Positions 25,070 to 38,349 are shown, counted from the first letter of the stretch. The stretch: DNA of 64,000 nucleotides from Cavia porcellus (GCF_034190915.1 NW_026947507.1:33269001-33333000), one strand, 5' to 3'. The notes: generated by a model from the letters alone, not told the origin. Made by a program: numbers and translations.

Positions 25070-26970
25070 AATCCAGACTATCTTCTCTCTCCTTCCTCCT
25101 CTTCAGCCTCTTTCTTCTCTAAATTGCAATTATCTCTTCTTAATGTTTGATATGGTCCCAAAGTGGCCTCCAGATCTGGTTTTGAGCAGACACTGTCAGC
25201 GGTAAGACAATGCACACATGCCCCACTTTATAAAAGACTACGAATGACACTCTCTTCACAGAGATTTCCAACTACAAACAGAAGGGCCAGCCCCGCTCCG
25301 GCAAGGACATGTCCTCAACCAGACAGCCTCTGCATGCTGCCAGGCCCCTAGACAGTGGCTCTGGCTAGCACCTTGCAAGTGGAGCTACTTTATTCCCATT
25401 TTCTCTTGATTTTTATATACTCTCCCCAAATAATTCTCAAACTCACATTGTATACCAAAAACTTTTTTCAAGCTATAAATCCCTAAGAATAGAGTGAAGA
25501 TATTACTGAGTTTACCAGATTGCTGGATAAAGAAATGGAAAAAAAAAAAAAAAAAACCTCAGCTTCCAGCCAGTCTTGTGGATAAATGTGGAGATTTAAA
25601 GAAACAGACGAATTGTTTGTAAAAAATATTCACTACCGGAATTACAGTTTTAAAAACATGGTCTTTGTGTGCTGCTAATATAATATTTGAACTCATTCCA
25701 AAATGTTAAGTTATAAACAGTTTGCCTCCTAAGATAATATGTAGGAGAAGGAAGAACTACAGAGGGTCCTGTAGCTGCCTCTGAGGTACTCAAGCTATGA
25801 GCGCACTCAGGATATGAGTGGACACTGCAGGGAATAAACGGCCCTTACTTGTGGCCTGTGTTGAAATCTCCCTCTCAGGGTGATTCACCACGCTGTTCCT
25901 GACATCCAGTCATGGGAAGTCCATTCATCAGTGACCTGCAACCCAGGGCAAAACCACAGTCCAGTTAGCACAGTCTTTGGTTCTGCCATCAGAATCAAAG
26001 ATAAACAAGTATCCTACGACAACACAGACCTCTCTCCTGCTAACCCCATAAAGATATCAATTTTCCCTAATACTGGGTCTTAACAAATCATGTAAAGGTA
26101 TGGTTTTCAGTACATCTAGAATAATGAAAATATCCCTAAGGTATACTAAAAAAATAAATCCGACACTTCTGGGTCTCACTTCCCAGGACAAGGTCAACGG
26201 GCCCATGTTTGCCTAACCACATCCTGAAGGCTTTCCAGACTTGCTTTTCATCTTTTTAACTGAACGTACTTCGCCTCTTAGATGTGCTCCCAAAGCTCCG
26301 GGAACTAGGTCTCCATTTGGGAGGAGGAAGAGCCAGTGCTGGGCCAGTGCTCCTCACAGCACAAGCTCAAATGCCTGTTTCAGAAGTCTGATCATAAAAC
26401 GTTGGTGTGGTATGGGAATTAGATGTGTGAGATGTGACTGTGAAATATGGTGAATATTTAAATTTTTAAAAAATTTCTTAGAGTGAAAGACATATCACCA
26501 TTAATCCCACTCAAAATATCCCCCCCCATCAAACATTCCAACATTCCTGTCCCATTCCTCTTGTCTCTTTCTGAAGCAGTTCTGAAGTCCTCTTTCTTGA
26601 GTGTCTTTAGTCATGCTGTTATAGCTAACTTGACAGCATGCATTTACTCCAAACGTTTACCCTTCGTGGTCACTCTGGCTCTGGAGAAGAGCCAGAAGTC
26701 TCATGGTGCCATATATGATGAAGAAGGTGACTGAAGATACGTAGTAATGTTTTTACAAGCCTGCTTTTCCATTGGATGGCAGCAGCATTCACTATATTTT
26801 TTGGTCAAACATCATAAAAACACTCACAAAAAATGACTTCCAGAACTGCTTCAGAAACTAGCAAGAATGATAGGACAAATGTGTTATAAGCAAGAAATTA
26901 AGAACTAGGAAAAATAAATAAGATTAATGACAATATGTATTTTAATCTTTTTAAACATTTACTGTATATT
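25070..26970. other. Intergenic, no gene recognised
   Basis: An A-rich run lies at about 25537-25557. Frames at 25163-25351, 25880-26083 and 26483-26734 lack recognisable features. Confidence 0.4.
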
Positions 26971-26974
26971 TTAG

Positions 26975-27095
26975 TTACACATCATATCCAGCCCAACACT
27001 CTCACTTCACAAGTAAAGGAACAGAGGCCCAAAGAAATTAAATAATTTGCCCCAGGCCCAGTGTAGAAAATCCATCAATTCCATTTCTTCCTGTT
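26975..27095 (+). repeat. MIR-type SINE remnant
   Basis: 'cacttcacaagtaaaggaacagaggcccaaagaaatta' followed by 'aatttgccccaggccca' is the MIR 3' region. Confidence 0.55.
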
Positions 27096-30000
27096 CTAGT
27101 TAGCTGCTTCAAGCATGTTGTCCATTAACATTTTTTCCTCCAACCACATCATTTCTAATCTACTTAGTATATTAAATGTGAAGTGATTTTACTTAATTTT
27201 CTCAAAAATGGAATTTCCCTTATTGAACTATGTCTGACTGACATAAGAGGTCAAGGTCCTTAATGCAACATAACCACAGAAAAACAGTAAGAAAAAGGTA
27301 CTTGAAACTTAAAGCCTCGTATCTCTCCCTTAAATGAGAAGCACTTCCGAAAAGCTGGAAAGATCACTTGCTGCTTCATCAGACAGAATGTGACAATCGT
27401 AGGCTATAAATCACTATAACTTACAGCACAGGGGATGGAAGGTAAGATTACACCATCCATATATTTTCATTATGAGAGCATTAAATATTGGTAAGAATTC
27501 AAGTATTTGATAAAGCATGTGAAAAAAAGTATTAAACTCTAAGAATGATCATGGGATTTCCTTCAACTAAATATTTTAAAAGGATCTGTAATTAAAGCTC
27601 AGACCACAACTCTGCAAATGAGGATAGTAAAGTTGAATTTAAAGAACTGTAAAAATTCAAACACTAAAAGAAGGAGCTGGAAATAAAAACCTGCGGGGCA
27701 TACAGGTAATTCTTTAACATTTCTAAGGAGAAGGAAAAAATTACTGCAAAATATAAAAATATGGTAATCTACACAGTGAAAAATCATTTTGACAATTTTT
27801 TAAAATTTAAAAATACAAGCAAAAGGAAGGATAAAATTACATATAATCTCACCTTTGCTTTTTCAAGTATGAAAAGGAACAAGCAACTTTCCTTTATTTT
27901 CTTCCATCACACCTCCCTCTGGCATCACCCCAGGAAGATAGCTGTGGGGTGGCTATGCCTCAACTTATACCACACTTATTCTGAATCTGACACATATTCT
28001 CACACACTCTGCACTCTCACAATCACACAATTTTGCAAAAATATGCAAACATTTCACAAAAGTCCCCAATTTGCTTTTCTCCTGAATAGATTTTAGAATT
28101 TAAAAAATCAAAAGCAAGTAATAAATTGAATCTTTAATACAAAAAATCTTAATGAATTGTCTACTGAATACACTCAGACACAGTCTTAAATATTTACTTC
28201 TAAATTCCAATTTAATTCAAATTGGAAAATTATATGAATACTCTTTTGAAGTACAATATAACCTCTTGAAATAGAAACATAATAATTTAGGAAATTCCCA
28301 CGACGTGATTTAGATTTCTTTCTACAATGTCTTCTTTAATAAATTCTGCTACAGATGACTCTTTACTTATTATGAAACAATATATCACATAAAAGACTAC
28401 CGTGAAATAGCATTAAAATCAAAACACTCAGGCCACATAAACAGTATTGCTCATATTGATCGCATTCTGAAAATCACCACAAGGTCTCAGATACAGAGGT
28501 ATTTTAGAGATCAGACATGAATTTTATTTAAAAGCATCTTGATAATTTGTTGTATGGCTTAGAGAAAATAACCATTTGAAATCAACCTCCATTTTGCCAG
28601 TAGTAGATTGAGCAAATTTGAAATGCAGGCTCTAGTCCAACTCAGTGACTATGCACATACAAGAGGAGATGAAAAAAAAAAAAAAAAACCACTTATGGCT
28701 CGAAGAGCAAACAACTTTCTTAATAAATTTCATTCTGAGATGAAAGGCTCTATCATAAATACCCAAAACATCAAAAGCATATGGTTATTCTATATTGGTC
28801 AAACCAAATGAATAAAGTAAAGTTTCTCTTTCAAACCCTATTTCTAATGTTACAGAACATCAGAGGTCCCTTGCAAGGCTGAGAGGTGTTCCTTGTTGCA
28901 GTGCAGAGGCCTTCTTGTGCTATCCAAGTGTTCCCTCATTCTTGCCCACAAATACTGTACTCCCTCCCCGAGTCCTCCTTCTTGGATCTTTCTGATTGAG
29001 TTATTCCCAGGTGGAATCCTTTCTCTGTCCCCTATCTATTACTATCTCCTACCTACCAACGTTTTCATAATTCTGTGGTTATCACAAATTCATCAATGGC
29101 AAGCATATTGTCCCCATATAATCTATTCCTCCTCTAGATATTTAATAATATGCATCTCCTACTTGTCCACTGCTTCTATGTTTATAATCTCACTTTGTGA
29201 GAAGTTATGAGCAATTATTAGCTGACATCCTCTATTGCCTTCAAAGCCTACTCTAGTAACTTATAAACAATAGAATCTTAATAAGTATTTATTGAGTTGA
29301 ATATTCCATTATATAATAGCCTGCCTTCTAAAAATCAATCTGTCTCTGAAAAACTGTACAATTTTAACAGCAGAAGGTTACTACAGCCCACTTATATCCT
29401 GAGCATTTCACTCAAGTTTATTAGTATTTTAAATATTCATAAGAAAATGTCATTAAATATATATGTGCATGCATATATAATGCCTTCTAAGGCACTCAAA
29501 TCATTGCCCTGTATTATTCTTATACCATTTCTGAAGGGTCAGAAATATTCCTTCAATATACAGTAAACCAAGGATCCACCAACTAACAAGCATGTGATAC
29601 CAACTTTAAGGCCAGAACTGCTTATGTGCTTTTGAAGATAAGAAAAGTGGAAAATAAAAATCTTTTTTTCAAACAGCTTGTCATTTACGTGAGGAAAAAA
29701 AAAAAGATAACACATGACACAAGTGGAGCATATGTGCTTAAAGTATCTCTATGGTTTCTGTCTTAAAATAGACTGAGCCAGATTCTACTCAGCCCCCAGC
29801 AGTAGTAGCTTTTGGCCTCCTTGGCTAAAGCTGGTGGCAAACACAGTGCTGTGAGGTCCAGCTGTGGCACGTGCACCGCATGCTGGGTGCACTTGGCAGG
29901 TGCCAAGGAAGCCCAAGGGAGAACAGGGCAAAGTCAGATGGGCACAGAAAACCACACCAAGAGAGTAGAACTCAAACTGGCATTTGATGAAAATACAGAA

Positions 30001-30435
30001 TTTGAAATGGTAATCAGCAAAAGAGCAACCTAGGACGGGGCCAGCAGAAGCAGCGCTGGGGAAGCCTTCTACATGCCTGGTATGAAGGCAGGTGAGCTGA
30101 GTCAGGGCACTGGCCTGCTGGGTGAAGGAAAAAGCAGCAAGACGGAGGGCAGGTGGGGCAAGAGCAGCTCAGGGCCCCGGAACACAGACCTGATCCCAAA
30201 GGTCCAGGGGTCCCCGCTGACGATGCTCTTTACTTACGACCTTTAATTCTCCTGTGAGCCATTCAGCCATCTCCTGCAGTCACCCTCATTAGTATATTGA
30301 GGAATTTACAGGCAACAATGTCTTTTTAAAGTTTTGTTTCTTCTAATTACAGAGGTGATCCACAGTTATTACAGAAGATACAGAGGATTCAGAAGAATGA
30401 CAGAAAGAAAATACTAACGGTCATCCACATTAGCA
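27096..30435. other. Intergenic, no gene recognised
   Basis: Over 3 kb of AT-rich DNA with no recognisable exon, RNA gene or well-defined transposon. Short A runs occur at about 28671-28687 and 29695-29705. A more GC-rich patch at 29800-30230 contains short frames on both strands, without known domains. Confidence 0.4.
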
Positions 30436-30439
30436 CATG

Positions 30440-30780
30440 CACACTGGTTACATGACTATCACTCGTGTTCAACAAGTCAAATCTTTTTGAGGACCTGCTG
30501 GTACTAGATGTTCCAGGCTTTAGGAGGCATCTGGTGAACAATATAGATCAAATCTCTGTCCTCCTGCAACTTACATTCCATCAGGAGAGGAAGACAGCAA
30601 GATTCAGTGCAAAGGAAATTGTATAGTAGGTTAGAAGGTGACAGATGCTACAGAAAGATAAAGGGCAGAGCAGAGTGAGAGGATCAAGAGCGCAGAGTCA
30701 GGGGTGGGGAACAGCTGCAGATTGCATTAGAGCAGTCCAAGCAGGGCAAGCTGAGAACGTAGCAATAGGACACTGAAATC
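30440..30780 (+). repeat. Ancient dispersed repeat, family not assigned
   Basis: 'gatcaaatctctgtcctcctgcaacttacattccatcaggagagg' and the purine-rich sequence after it ('agatgctacagaaagataaagggcagagcag') match in style a common old mammalian repeat. It recurs in style at 32735-33590 and 35100-35770. I could not name the family reliably. Confidence 0.4.
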
Positions 30781-32734
30781 ATAGTGTTTTATAGGCTTTC
30801 CTCCACTTATATTGTGAGTATATACCCTGGTCATTAGATACTCTTTTGCAATATGACTTTTAATGACTACAGAGAATTCCAACTCATGAATGAACCATAT
30901 TAATACATCTGTTCTGTTTCATGAGGCAATAAGATTTTCCTTCTTTTTGTAAAAATCATTATAAACAATGCTCCATTAAGATAAATATAAAGGGGTAGAA
31001 TTATTTAGAATTGGGAGTACATGATGTTAAAACTTGAGACATACTCCAACCACACAGGGCAACAGTGTGCTCCAAGCCTTTTCTCCTTTCTTTCTGTCAT
31101 GGTTTTTACCACCCACATGTGCCAGTCTTTTCATCAGGCTTGCAGAACTTTCTGGCTTTCCCATCTATCTACCCCTAGCTTTTCTGCATATCAAAAATAC
31201 TCTCCCTATCGGAAAGAAAGTCTTCTCTAGACACCTATCTGGCACAGAGACTGGTACAAAAAGGTACATGCAATAAGTACCCTTAGATTAATAAATGAAC
31301 AAAATGAATGAGCGTTCATAAAGCCTTCTGCTTTTTATATAGCCAAGGAGATGCTTAGAAATTTTTCCTGCCACTAAGGCTTCCTTTTACTGAGAAAAGT
31401 GAGTCATAGCTCAGACATATTTAGCATCTTCTTAATAAGGCTGCAAGCCATTTCTCTTAATGACTTTGGGATGCTTGAAACTGTCCCATAACCTGAACAA
31501 AGAATATTATTAACTATCTAAGTAAGGCTGAATAACAGAGATGATGCCTAAAACATTTGCTTTATTTTTACCTCTCTCAAGTCACTTACATGAATTATAC
31601 AATTCTTTGCTCTTGAAACATAAATAAGAAATGTGTACTTTTCATAGTTCATAAACAACTATCCATCTTAAATTCCAATCATAGCATTATTAAACTGTTG
31701 CTCTTCCTAAAAAGAAGCATATTAAAAATATGACTTGTATAACATTTGGCAAACAGGAAAGACTGCACTCCAAAACCGCAAAACAAACAAACACAAATAG
31801 AACATATCAGTTGTTTATCACCTGGGCTGTTTCATTACGAGGTCTGCTACCGAGAAAAAAATAGCATCATTGCTGAGGAAAATGGAGAGTCAGAGTTTTA
31901 AGTACTGAACTTTGCTGCTTCTAACATTTTCACAATCCTCCTCCCTAATGGCAACTTTCTAGAAGTTGAAAGTAAAATCAGAAAGTCATCTCAAAAAGAT
32001 TTCTTAATTCATAATACAGCCTTAGAAGGGACAAAGGGCAACATCCTGTCCCACTTGGCCAGACACAAGCACATGTACCATGGCACGAGAACACATATCC
32101 AGGAGGACAACTAACTGTCCTTTCTGTGAATTCATCCACTGCACTAAAAATGGACTCAGATGCAAGGAACCACAGTGATACGAATTTCAGAGTTCCATTA
32201 GATTCAGGGGTTCAAGGATTTGAGCTCTATTCTTTCTGTATCTTCACAACCAACCTATCTGTGTTCGGGAGGTGCTGAAAGCAGAACAGGTAAGGACTTG
32301 AGCCATAGCAATGGATACTTAAAGATTCTCAGATCTGCAAAACAACCCCTGTTTCTGTCATTCTGTCTGAAACCTAGTCACAGTAGGACAAACAGCAGTA
32401 GAATGAGGCCAAGATCACTATGTACAATGTGATCTGTAGTGACTTCCATTCTTCTCTTGCACTTGTACTGTGGATAGAAGAATGGAAGCTAAGTATTTCC
32501 ATCTTTGCTTCTCATAGCGACCCTTAGGAACAGTCCAATGGAAACCGAGCAAGCCAGGCCATCATATAATCCACCAAGAGTGCACCACTGTTACATACTC
32601 TAAAAGTGAGTCTGAGGGCGCCAACGTCTTAGGACACTTGTTACCAAAATGATTTCTGCATCTTTCTTCTAATATAGCATTTTTAATATGATTATAAAGT
32701 AACTCTGCCAAACTCCTTTTTGCAGCAATGTATC
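30781..32734. other. Intergenic, no gene recognised
   Basis: AT-rich; no supported gene or element. Confidence 0.4.
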
Positions 32735-33590
32735 ATTTATCTTTCAGTCCATTCATTTAACAAATACTTACTGAATAGCCATGGTAAAGGAGACACAGTT
32801 TTGGGTCCCCAAAATACACTACTGCAGACATTTAATTCAAAGAGGAGAGTCATCAAAAAGCCTATGGGAATGAAAAGAAGACAGTAAGTCAGGTTAGAGG
32901 GTGCTATGAGTAATGCCAAGTAAGCAATGAGCTAGAGAAAGAGGGAGCCAGGCTCTCTGAGGAGGAGATATTTGGAGCGGAGATTAGAAGGCTGGTGGGA
33001 GGGATAGGCCTGCTATTTGTCCTACTGTGACTAGGAGCCCTGGAGGCAGAGGCAGGGTGGAAGAGCAGGTAGAGTCCTGTGACTATAGTGAGATGCTTAA
33101 GGAGACCACAGGAAAAAGCTAGAATGGGAAATGCTGGCGATCACCTACGACCTTAACAGTCACTTTGTTTTCATTCATACTGGAAGAAGTCATCACCATT
33201 GAGAACAGAGGTTCGAATAAAGCTTGGCATGCTGAGTGAAGAAGAGATTTAGTGGGGACTAGAAGCAGGAAGGGTAGGTAGGAGGCAGCTATGATTCTGT
33301 AGGTTAGAAATGACAATAGGGAGGAACTGATAGGTTAGAAAAATAATTTAAACATATGTATTAGATAAGCTATCAGCATTAGCTAATGGTTTGGAAGTGG
33401 GGTGCAAATCAGAGACTCCAAGGTTTCTGACCTAAACCACAGAGACATGGCTGTGCCCATTGCTGAGATGGGCCCAGGAGATCAAGAATTCAGCTTAGGT
33501 GTAGAGACCTGAAATATCAACTTGACATCCAGAAGAAGAAGCGGAGTTCCAGGAAGAGATCCAGGCAACACATATACATTGGGGAGTTAC
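32735..33590 (+). repeat. Ancient dispersed repeat, longer piece
   Basis: The order 'tccattcatttaacaaatacttactgaatagcc', 'ggaggcagaggcagg', 'gactccaaggtttctgacc', 'ttgctgagatgggccc' and 'aacttgacatccagaag' reads like one old, long, non-coding mammalian repeat. It is strongly diverged. Confidence 0.45.
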
Positions 33591-34190
33591 CATGAACACG
33601 TTCAGATCATGGAACTCTCATTGTGATGGTCCAGACAGTCTTCCTCCCTTGGATTACTAGAAGTAGAAATTCCAGAAAAAATACCAAAAAAATGACTACT
33701 TAAGAACAATTAAATTGAAACAAAAACCAGGCAGGTTGTAAAAAGAAGACAAAACATAGAAAATTTACCTTTAAAGGAGTTAATCCCAGTACCTATTTGG
33801 AAAGTATGAATGAAAGCACAGAGAGGCCAGCAGTAGAGAAGGGGACCCTCTAACTCTGGGGTGACACCTCACAAATCTCAAGTTCACCCTTGAGTTGTAG
33901 ATGTGGTACAAACACAAGGCAATGTGACAGAGACCTGAGAACTGCACTCCGCAGTGAAATAAGGACCAAACATGAGACTCGCTGCTGGTGGTGTGTGTGC
34001 AGGACAAAGCCAAAGCAAAAAAGAGGGACACACAAAGACTTCTGCTCACAGCAGCCAAGTCAGAACTAAGTGACCTGAACTTAACCACGTGGACTGCCTG
34101 TTTGGAAAACAATTCTAGGATTATCAAAGAATCTAGAATTTAGGTAACATAATTTCACAATGCTCAGGACAATGTAAAATTACTGGATGT
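33591..34190. other. Intergenic, no gene recognised
   Basis: Minus-strand frame 33780-34127 has no recognised feature. Confidence 0.4.
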
Positions 34191-34700
34191 ACACAGAACT
34201 AGGGAAACATGACCACTTCCTTTCCCAAGGGAATAGATGGTCAGCCTAGGTCAACCGCCATGAGACCTAGATGTTAAATTTTTCAAGCAGTCTTTACAGC
34301 AGCTATTATAGCTATGTTCCAGGAAATAAATGCTCTTGGAATGAATATAAAGCTGGATATTCCCAGCAGAGAAGTAAAAACTATTTAAAAAAAAGAACCA
34401 ACCAAGAGAAAAGTATACAGTTAAAAACCAGAATATCTGAAATCAAAACTTCATGGGATCACCTCAGTAGCAGAAAGGAGAAGATAGACAAGAAAAGTCA
34501 GCACATTTGAAGATTAATAGGATTACCCAGCCTGAAGGACAGAAAGAAAAACAATTCAAAGACAACTTTAAAAGCTTCAGGACCTTGAGGGAACAATATC
34601 AAAACATTTACACATGCTGTAGCATAAGAAGGCATAGGGAAAGAGCTTACGACCCTCCCAAAAAATATTGGAATAAGTAAGGTCTCAGAATAAGATAAAA
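34191..34700 (+). mobile_element. L1 5'-region fragment (contains direct-duplication copy A)
   Basis: 'gttccaggaaataaatgctc', 'cagcctgaaggacagaaag' and 'ccttgagggaacaatatc' resemble the 5' untranslated region of old L1 elements. The segment 34372-34576 is duplicated at 35426-35628. Because L1-like sequence continues on both sides here, this is probably the source copy. Confidence 0.5.
34372..34576 (+). repeat. Direct duplication, copy A (205 bp)
   Basis: It matches 35426-35628 with only two substitutions (tt/tc in 'aactYcatggg' and a/g in 'ggacagaRag') and an A-run length difference (8 versus 6). The high identity contrasts with the age of the L1 it lies in. Confidence 0.95.
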
Positions 34701-35425
34701 AACAAAACTTTTTTTAAGTGATGAGAGATAAAAGAAGGGACACAACAAGCAAGCCTGCTCAGTTTAATGTTTAGATGCAGGCAGGAGGAAAAGAAATCAT
34801 CAGCACGGACAGAGGAATGAAAACACCAGGGCAGAATGGAGCTGCTGGTGCGGGAACCAAAGAGAGAAAGCTAAAGAGAAAGAAGGGAACCGTTGTGTCA
34901 GATGCTGCCAATGAAGCAGGTGTGAGGAAGACTAAGAATCAACCTTCAGATTCGACAGTTATTAGTTATTAGCGAGAGTTATTAGTGACCTTGGCAAGAT
35001 CAGCTGGATAAAGTGAGAGATCAAAAGCCAAACGAAAGAGAATCCAGTAAGGGAAAAAGAAGGGGTGTTTAGATAATTATTCAAAAAGCTTTTCAGTAAA
35101 AAAAAAAAAGATAAAATGGAGTAGTTGCGCAGACAGAAGTGGGTTCAAGGATGTGCTTTTGAAGATGAAAGGGACTTCTGTAGGCTGATAGGACTGATCC
35201 AGAAATGAGGAAAATGTAACGGTGCCAGAAGAAAGAGGTCGGTGTTATTGAGAGAGGCAAGGAAGTGGCATGGAGCAGGGCAGGCATGTGGATAAGAGCA
35301 TGGACATCCAGCAGGAAGGAATCAGCGCCTAGCACAGATGTGTGTAAGCTATCGTGTCAGTATGGGGTGGCTATGCTGAGGGTCCTCAAGGATTTTTCTT
35401 TTCTCAATGAATAAGAAGCAAGGTA
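34701..35425. other. Intergenic/old repeat between duplication copies
   Basis: Purine-rich non-coding sequence with an A run at about 35098-35110. Part (from about 35100) resembles the unassigned old repeat family seen at 30.4 and 32.7 kb. The frame at 34775-34972 has no recognised domain. Confidence 0.4.
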
Positions 35426-35628
35426 AAGTAAAAACTATTTAAAAAAGAACCAACCAAGAGAAAAGTATACAGTTAAAAACCAGAATATCTGAAATCAAAA
35501 CTCCATGGGATCACCTCAGTAGCAGAAAGGAGAAGATAGACAAGAAAAGTCAGCACATTTGAAGATTAATAGGATTACCCAGCCTGAAGGACAGAGAGAA
35601 AAACAATTCAAAGACAACTTTAAAAGCT
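35426..35628 (+). repeat. Direct duplication, copy B (203 bp)
   Basis: Near-identical to copy A 1054 bp upstream and in the same orientation. The flanking sequence on both sides is unrelated to that of copy A, so this is an inserted segment rather than a simple tandem repeat. Confidence 0.95.
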
Positions 35629-36270
35629 GTCATGAGAGGAGGGTGATGAAGTGCTGGAGGTTTGAGGAGAAAGGAAAAGTCATCATGAAGAATAAGTGTC
35701 AGGACTACAGATGCTGGTGAGCAGGAACTTCAAAGGATTTAGGTATGATTTTTGGTAGGCAATATTGAAGGTCACAAATGACCAGACTTTTTTTCATTGT
35801 CTGAAAAGCACTGTGTCCACTGCCTAACCACTCTGAGAACACAGGTCCTGAATCATTTCTTCAGGGAGGAAGTTCAGATCGTAGGCAATCATCGTGATGG
35901 TCGCAAGCAGCATTCCGAGGCAAAGGGTTGGGCCAAGAGAAGAAAGCGAGTCTCTGCCTATGTGACCGCAGCCTAAAGAAAGTCAGGTGGTGTGAATTCA
36001 CACTAAATACCCAGTGAACAGGCAAAGTTTGCAAGGAAGGGAGAGAGGGACGTTTCAGATCCAACATTCTTCAAACAACCAAAAGTAAAACACAAAATTA
36101 TTCCAGAAGTCACAGAGCTGAGTAGGTCACCTTTGGAAAGTTTTGTCTCCTTTTGACCTCATAGTTGAGTTCCTGGCTATGTTTGAAGTAAATACAAATC
36201 AGGCATGCAACAGAGAAGGTAAATAAACTTAAGGAAAATCCTTCTGTTCTCAGTTATAAAGAAAATAAAG
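35629..36270. other. Intergenic, no gene recognised
   Basis: Nothing beyond probable old repeat sequence. Confidence 0.4.
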
Positions 36271-36360
36271 GCCAGGGCCATGGATATAGCTCAGTGGCAT
36301 AGCACCTGCCTGGCAAGCACAAGGTCCTGAGTTCGATTCTCAGTACAAAAAAAAAAAAAA
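36271..36360 (+). mobile_element. ID-type tRNA-derived SINE
   Basis: 'gatatagctcagtggcatagcacctgcc' (A-box region) and 'gagttcgattctcagtac' (B-box region), then a run of A. Clear target duplication not found. Confidence 0.85.
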
Positions 36361-36435
36361 GGAACAAAACAAATGCCATAAACAAACACATCAGGAGAAA
36401 AGGACTCCAACGTCACAGAGAGGAATCAAAACTAG

Positions 36436-36550
36436 TCCTGGTAATCAGGTAGAGTGGCCCATTGCTGTAGTCCCAGGACTCTGGGAAGCCAACGCAGGAG
36501 GATTACAAATTTAAGCCCAGCCTGAGCAACTTAGTAAGTTAGCTGAGACA
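36436..36550 (+). mobile_element. B1-like half of a dimeric B1-dID SINE (interrupted)
   Basis: 'attgctgtagtcccaggactctgggaagccaacgcaggagg' and 'aagcccagcctgagcaactta' form a 7SL/B1-like monomer. The ID-like half continues at 36649. The host SINE is split by the ID element at 36551-36638. Confidence 0.8.
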
Positions 36551-36638
36551 TCCTTTTTTTGTGGGGGGGCAGGCGATTCCGGGGATCGCAAGTGCTTGCC
36601 AGGCAGGCACTTTCACCACTGAGCTAAATCCCCAGCCC
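36551..36638 (-). mobile_element. ID SINE inserted into the dimeric SINE
   Basis: Minus-strand ID element: on + a T run, 'gattccggggatcgc' (B box) and 'gagctaaatccccagccc' (A box). The 10-bp target duplication agctgagaca at 36541-36550 and 36639-36648 proves insertion into the older SINE. Confidence 0.92.
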
Positions 36639-36648
36639 AGCTGAGACA

Positions 36649-36760
36649 TTCTTTACAAAAAAAATTTTTAAAGCTGGAAATGTAGATCAATACAAAGGCC
36701 TTAGCTTCAATTCTTGTATCAGAAAGAAAGAGAAAAAGAGAGGAAAAAATAAAAGAGAAA
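36649..36760 (+). mobile_element. ID-like half and tail of the interrupted dimeric SINE
   Basis: 'aaagctggaaatgtagatcaatacaaaggcc' followed by 'cttcaattcttgtatcag' is a decayed ID half, then a purine-rich tail. Confidence 0.7.
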
Positions 36761-38349
36761 AGAAGACAAGTCTCTGTGATGTAACAAAATCAAAAATCTT
36801 TTAAAGTTTTTCAAAAGAAATTCTATACCTCTTAACTCTTAAAGAAAAACCACTTCAGAATATGAAACAATTCCTCTGGAGCAGTAAAAAAAATATCTCC
36901 ACACTGAGGAGGAGGCACCAGAGAAAATCAGGAAAACCAGAAAGGAGCAGATGAGAAGTGAGCGGACTCAGGCAGTAAGGGAGAAGCTCTGTCACAGTGA
37001 CAGCTGCAATAGAAGAAACCACAGCAATTCGTGATTCTTACTACAAGTCAGGCCCTGTGCTGGGAACGTGGCATGTCTACTGTCATGTAACCCTGACAAA
37101 AAGCTAACAGGCCGTTTTACCACCTCTGGTTTATGGAGGAGGAAACAGCCCTACCGATGTTACACAATCGATACTGCAGAAGACAAACTTCAGAAAGCTC
37201 CAAAAAGCTGCAGTCATTATTCTATGTAGAAACTTACTTGGGAAGAAAATTCATGACTGCTGCAGAGCCGCATATGAAAAATACTCTAATAACTTCATAT
37301 GTCCATCAATCTCATCCTAAGGTTCTGACAGGGACACTCTGATGAAATGACCACCACTGTCGCAGTCTCTAGGCTCTAAGCAGCTCAGCCTCTAAGTGCT
37401 CTTCTTCAAATGTCCCTTCACTCTGGGAAATTAAAATGGCACTCCTAAATTCCAACAGTAAAGGGAGTGTAAGACGGGAGACTCAGAGGCTGGTTCTATC
37501 ACAGGCAGCTAAATCAGATAAAAATGAATCACAGTCCCAGAGGGACTGGGCTCTCAAGGAAGTAAGCAGAAAAATTAAGACATCAGAATTGCGGCTGGAG
37601 GTGTCATCTGAAGAAGCCAAGGCCCCAAGAGAAAAGTCATACTGGCCAGATTTGTGTATTTCCCTAAGGGATAAACAGAACTTGAGATTGTACTATAATT
37701 AGTACACCCAGTCCATTAAGTCCAGATAGGTACCACACACCAGGGTGAGTGAGCAGAACACCTGGCCCCATCCTTTCCACGCTGTTTCTGTTTTAGGGGT
37801 CATACATGAGCTAAGATTAATGGTGCTGGTCATAAACCTCGCTGCATGCCCAGCTTCCCTCCTGGATCAGTATTAGCGAAGCAGCTCTACTTGTGGTCCT
37901 ACAGAATGATTACAGTTTGTCCCACATTGTGACTTTGCTGGGTAAATTACCCCTAGACAAAGGGTCCCAGTGGCAACCCATTTTGGACCCTTCCTATTCC
38001 TCAATAAACCTTTTCTACTCTTTGCTTTTGCCCCACCACAATTCTTTGTTAGGAATCCTTCCTTCTTAGTGTTCCCAGGCCCGTGTCACCTTCAGTGGCC
38101 AGTTGTTACAAGGTTTTATCAGGGTGTTATCAGAAACCACTTCAAAACTGGATTTTAAAAATGGAAACAAGCTCAAAAGATCTGACAGCAGAGAAAGTGC
38201 TAGAATTACTGGAAGGGTATGAAGTTCTTTTAAAAGCAGCTTTTCTACATACAACAACAGCCAGTCAAGAAAGATTATGAGAGAGAAGTATAAGATACCT
38301 TCCATAACAAAAATGAAAGTAATACTAAGAAATGAACATTGAAGACCTG
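36761..38349. other. Intergenic with one MIR remnant
   Basis: A MIR-like piece at about 37035-37150 ('gtgctgggaacgtggcatg...', 'ttatggaggaggaaacag'). No gene. Frames at 37436-37702 and 38066-38353 show no recognised domain. Confidence 0.45.

Noticed and set aside
24902..25150. 82-codon frame in inverted repeat arm 2 as an exon
   Set aside because: The partner arm carries frame-disrupting indels, and no matching donor or protein family was recognised. The splice-like start is noted as a finding only.
36316..36360. CRISPR-like or other regularly spaced repeats
   Set aside because: No regularly spaced direct repeats with unique spacers occur anywhere in the window, and the sequence is mammalian nuclear DNA.
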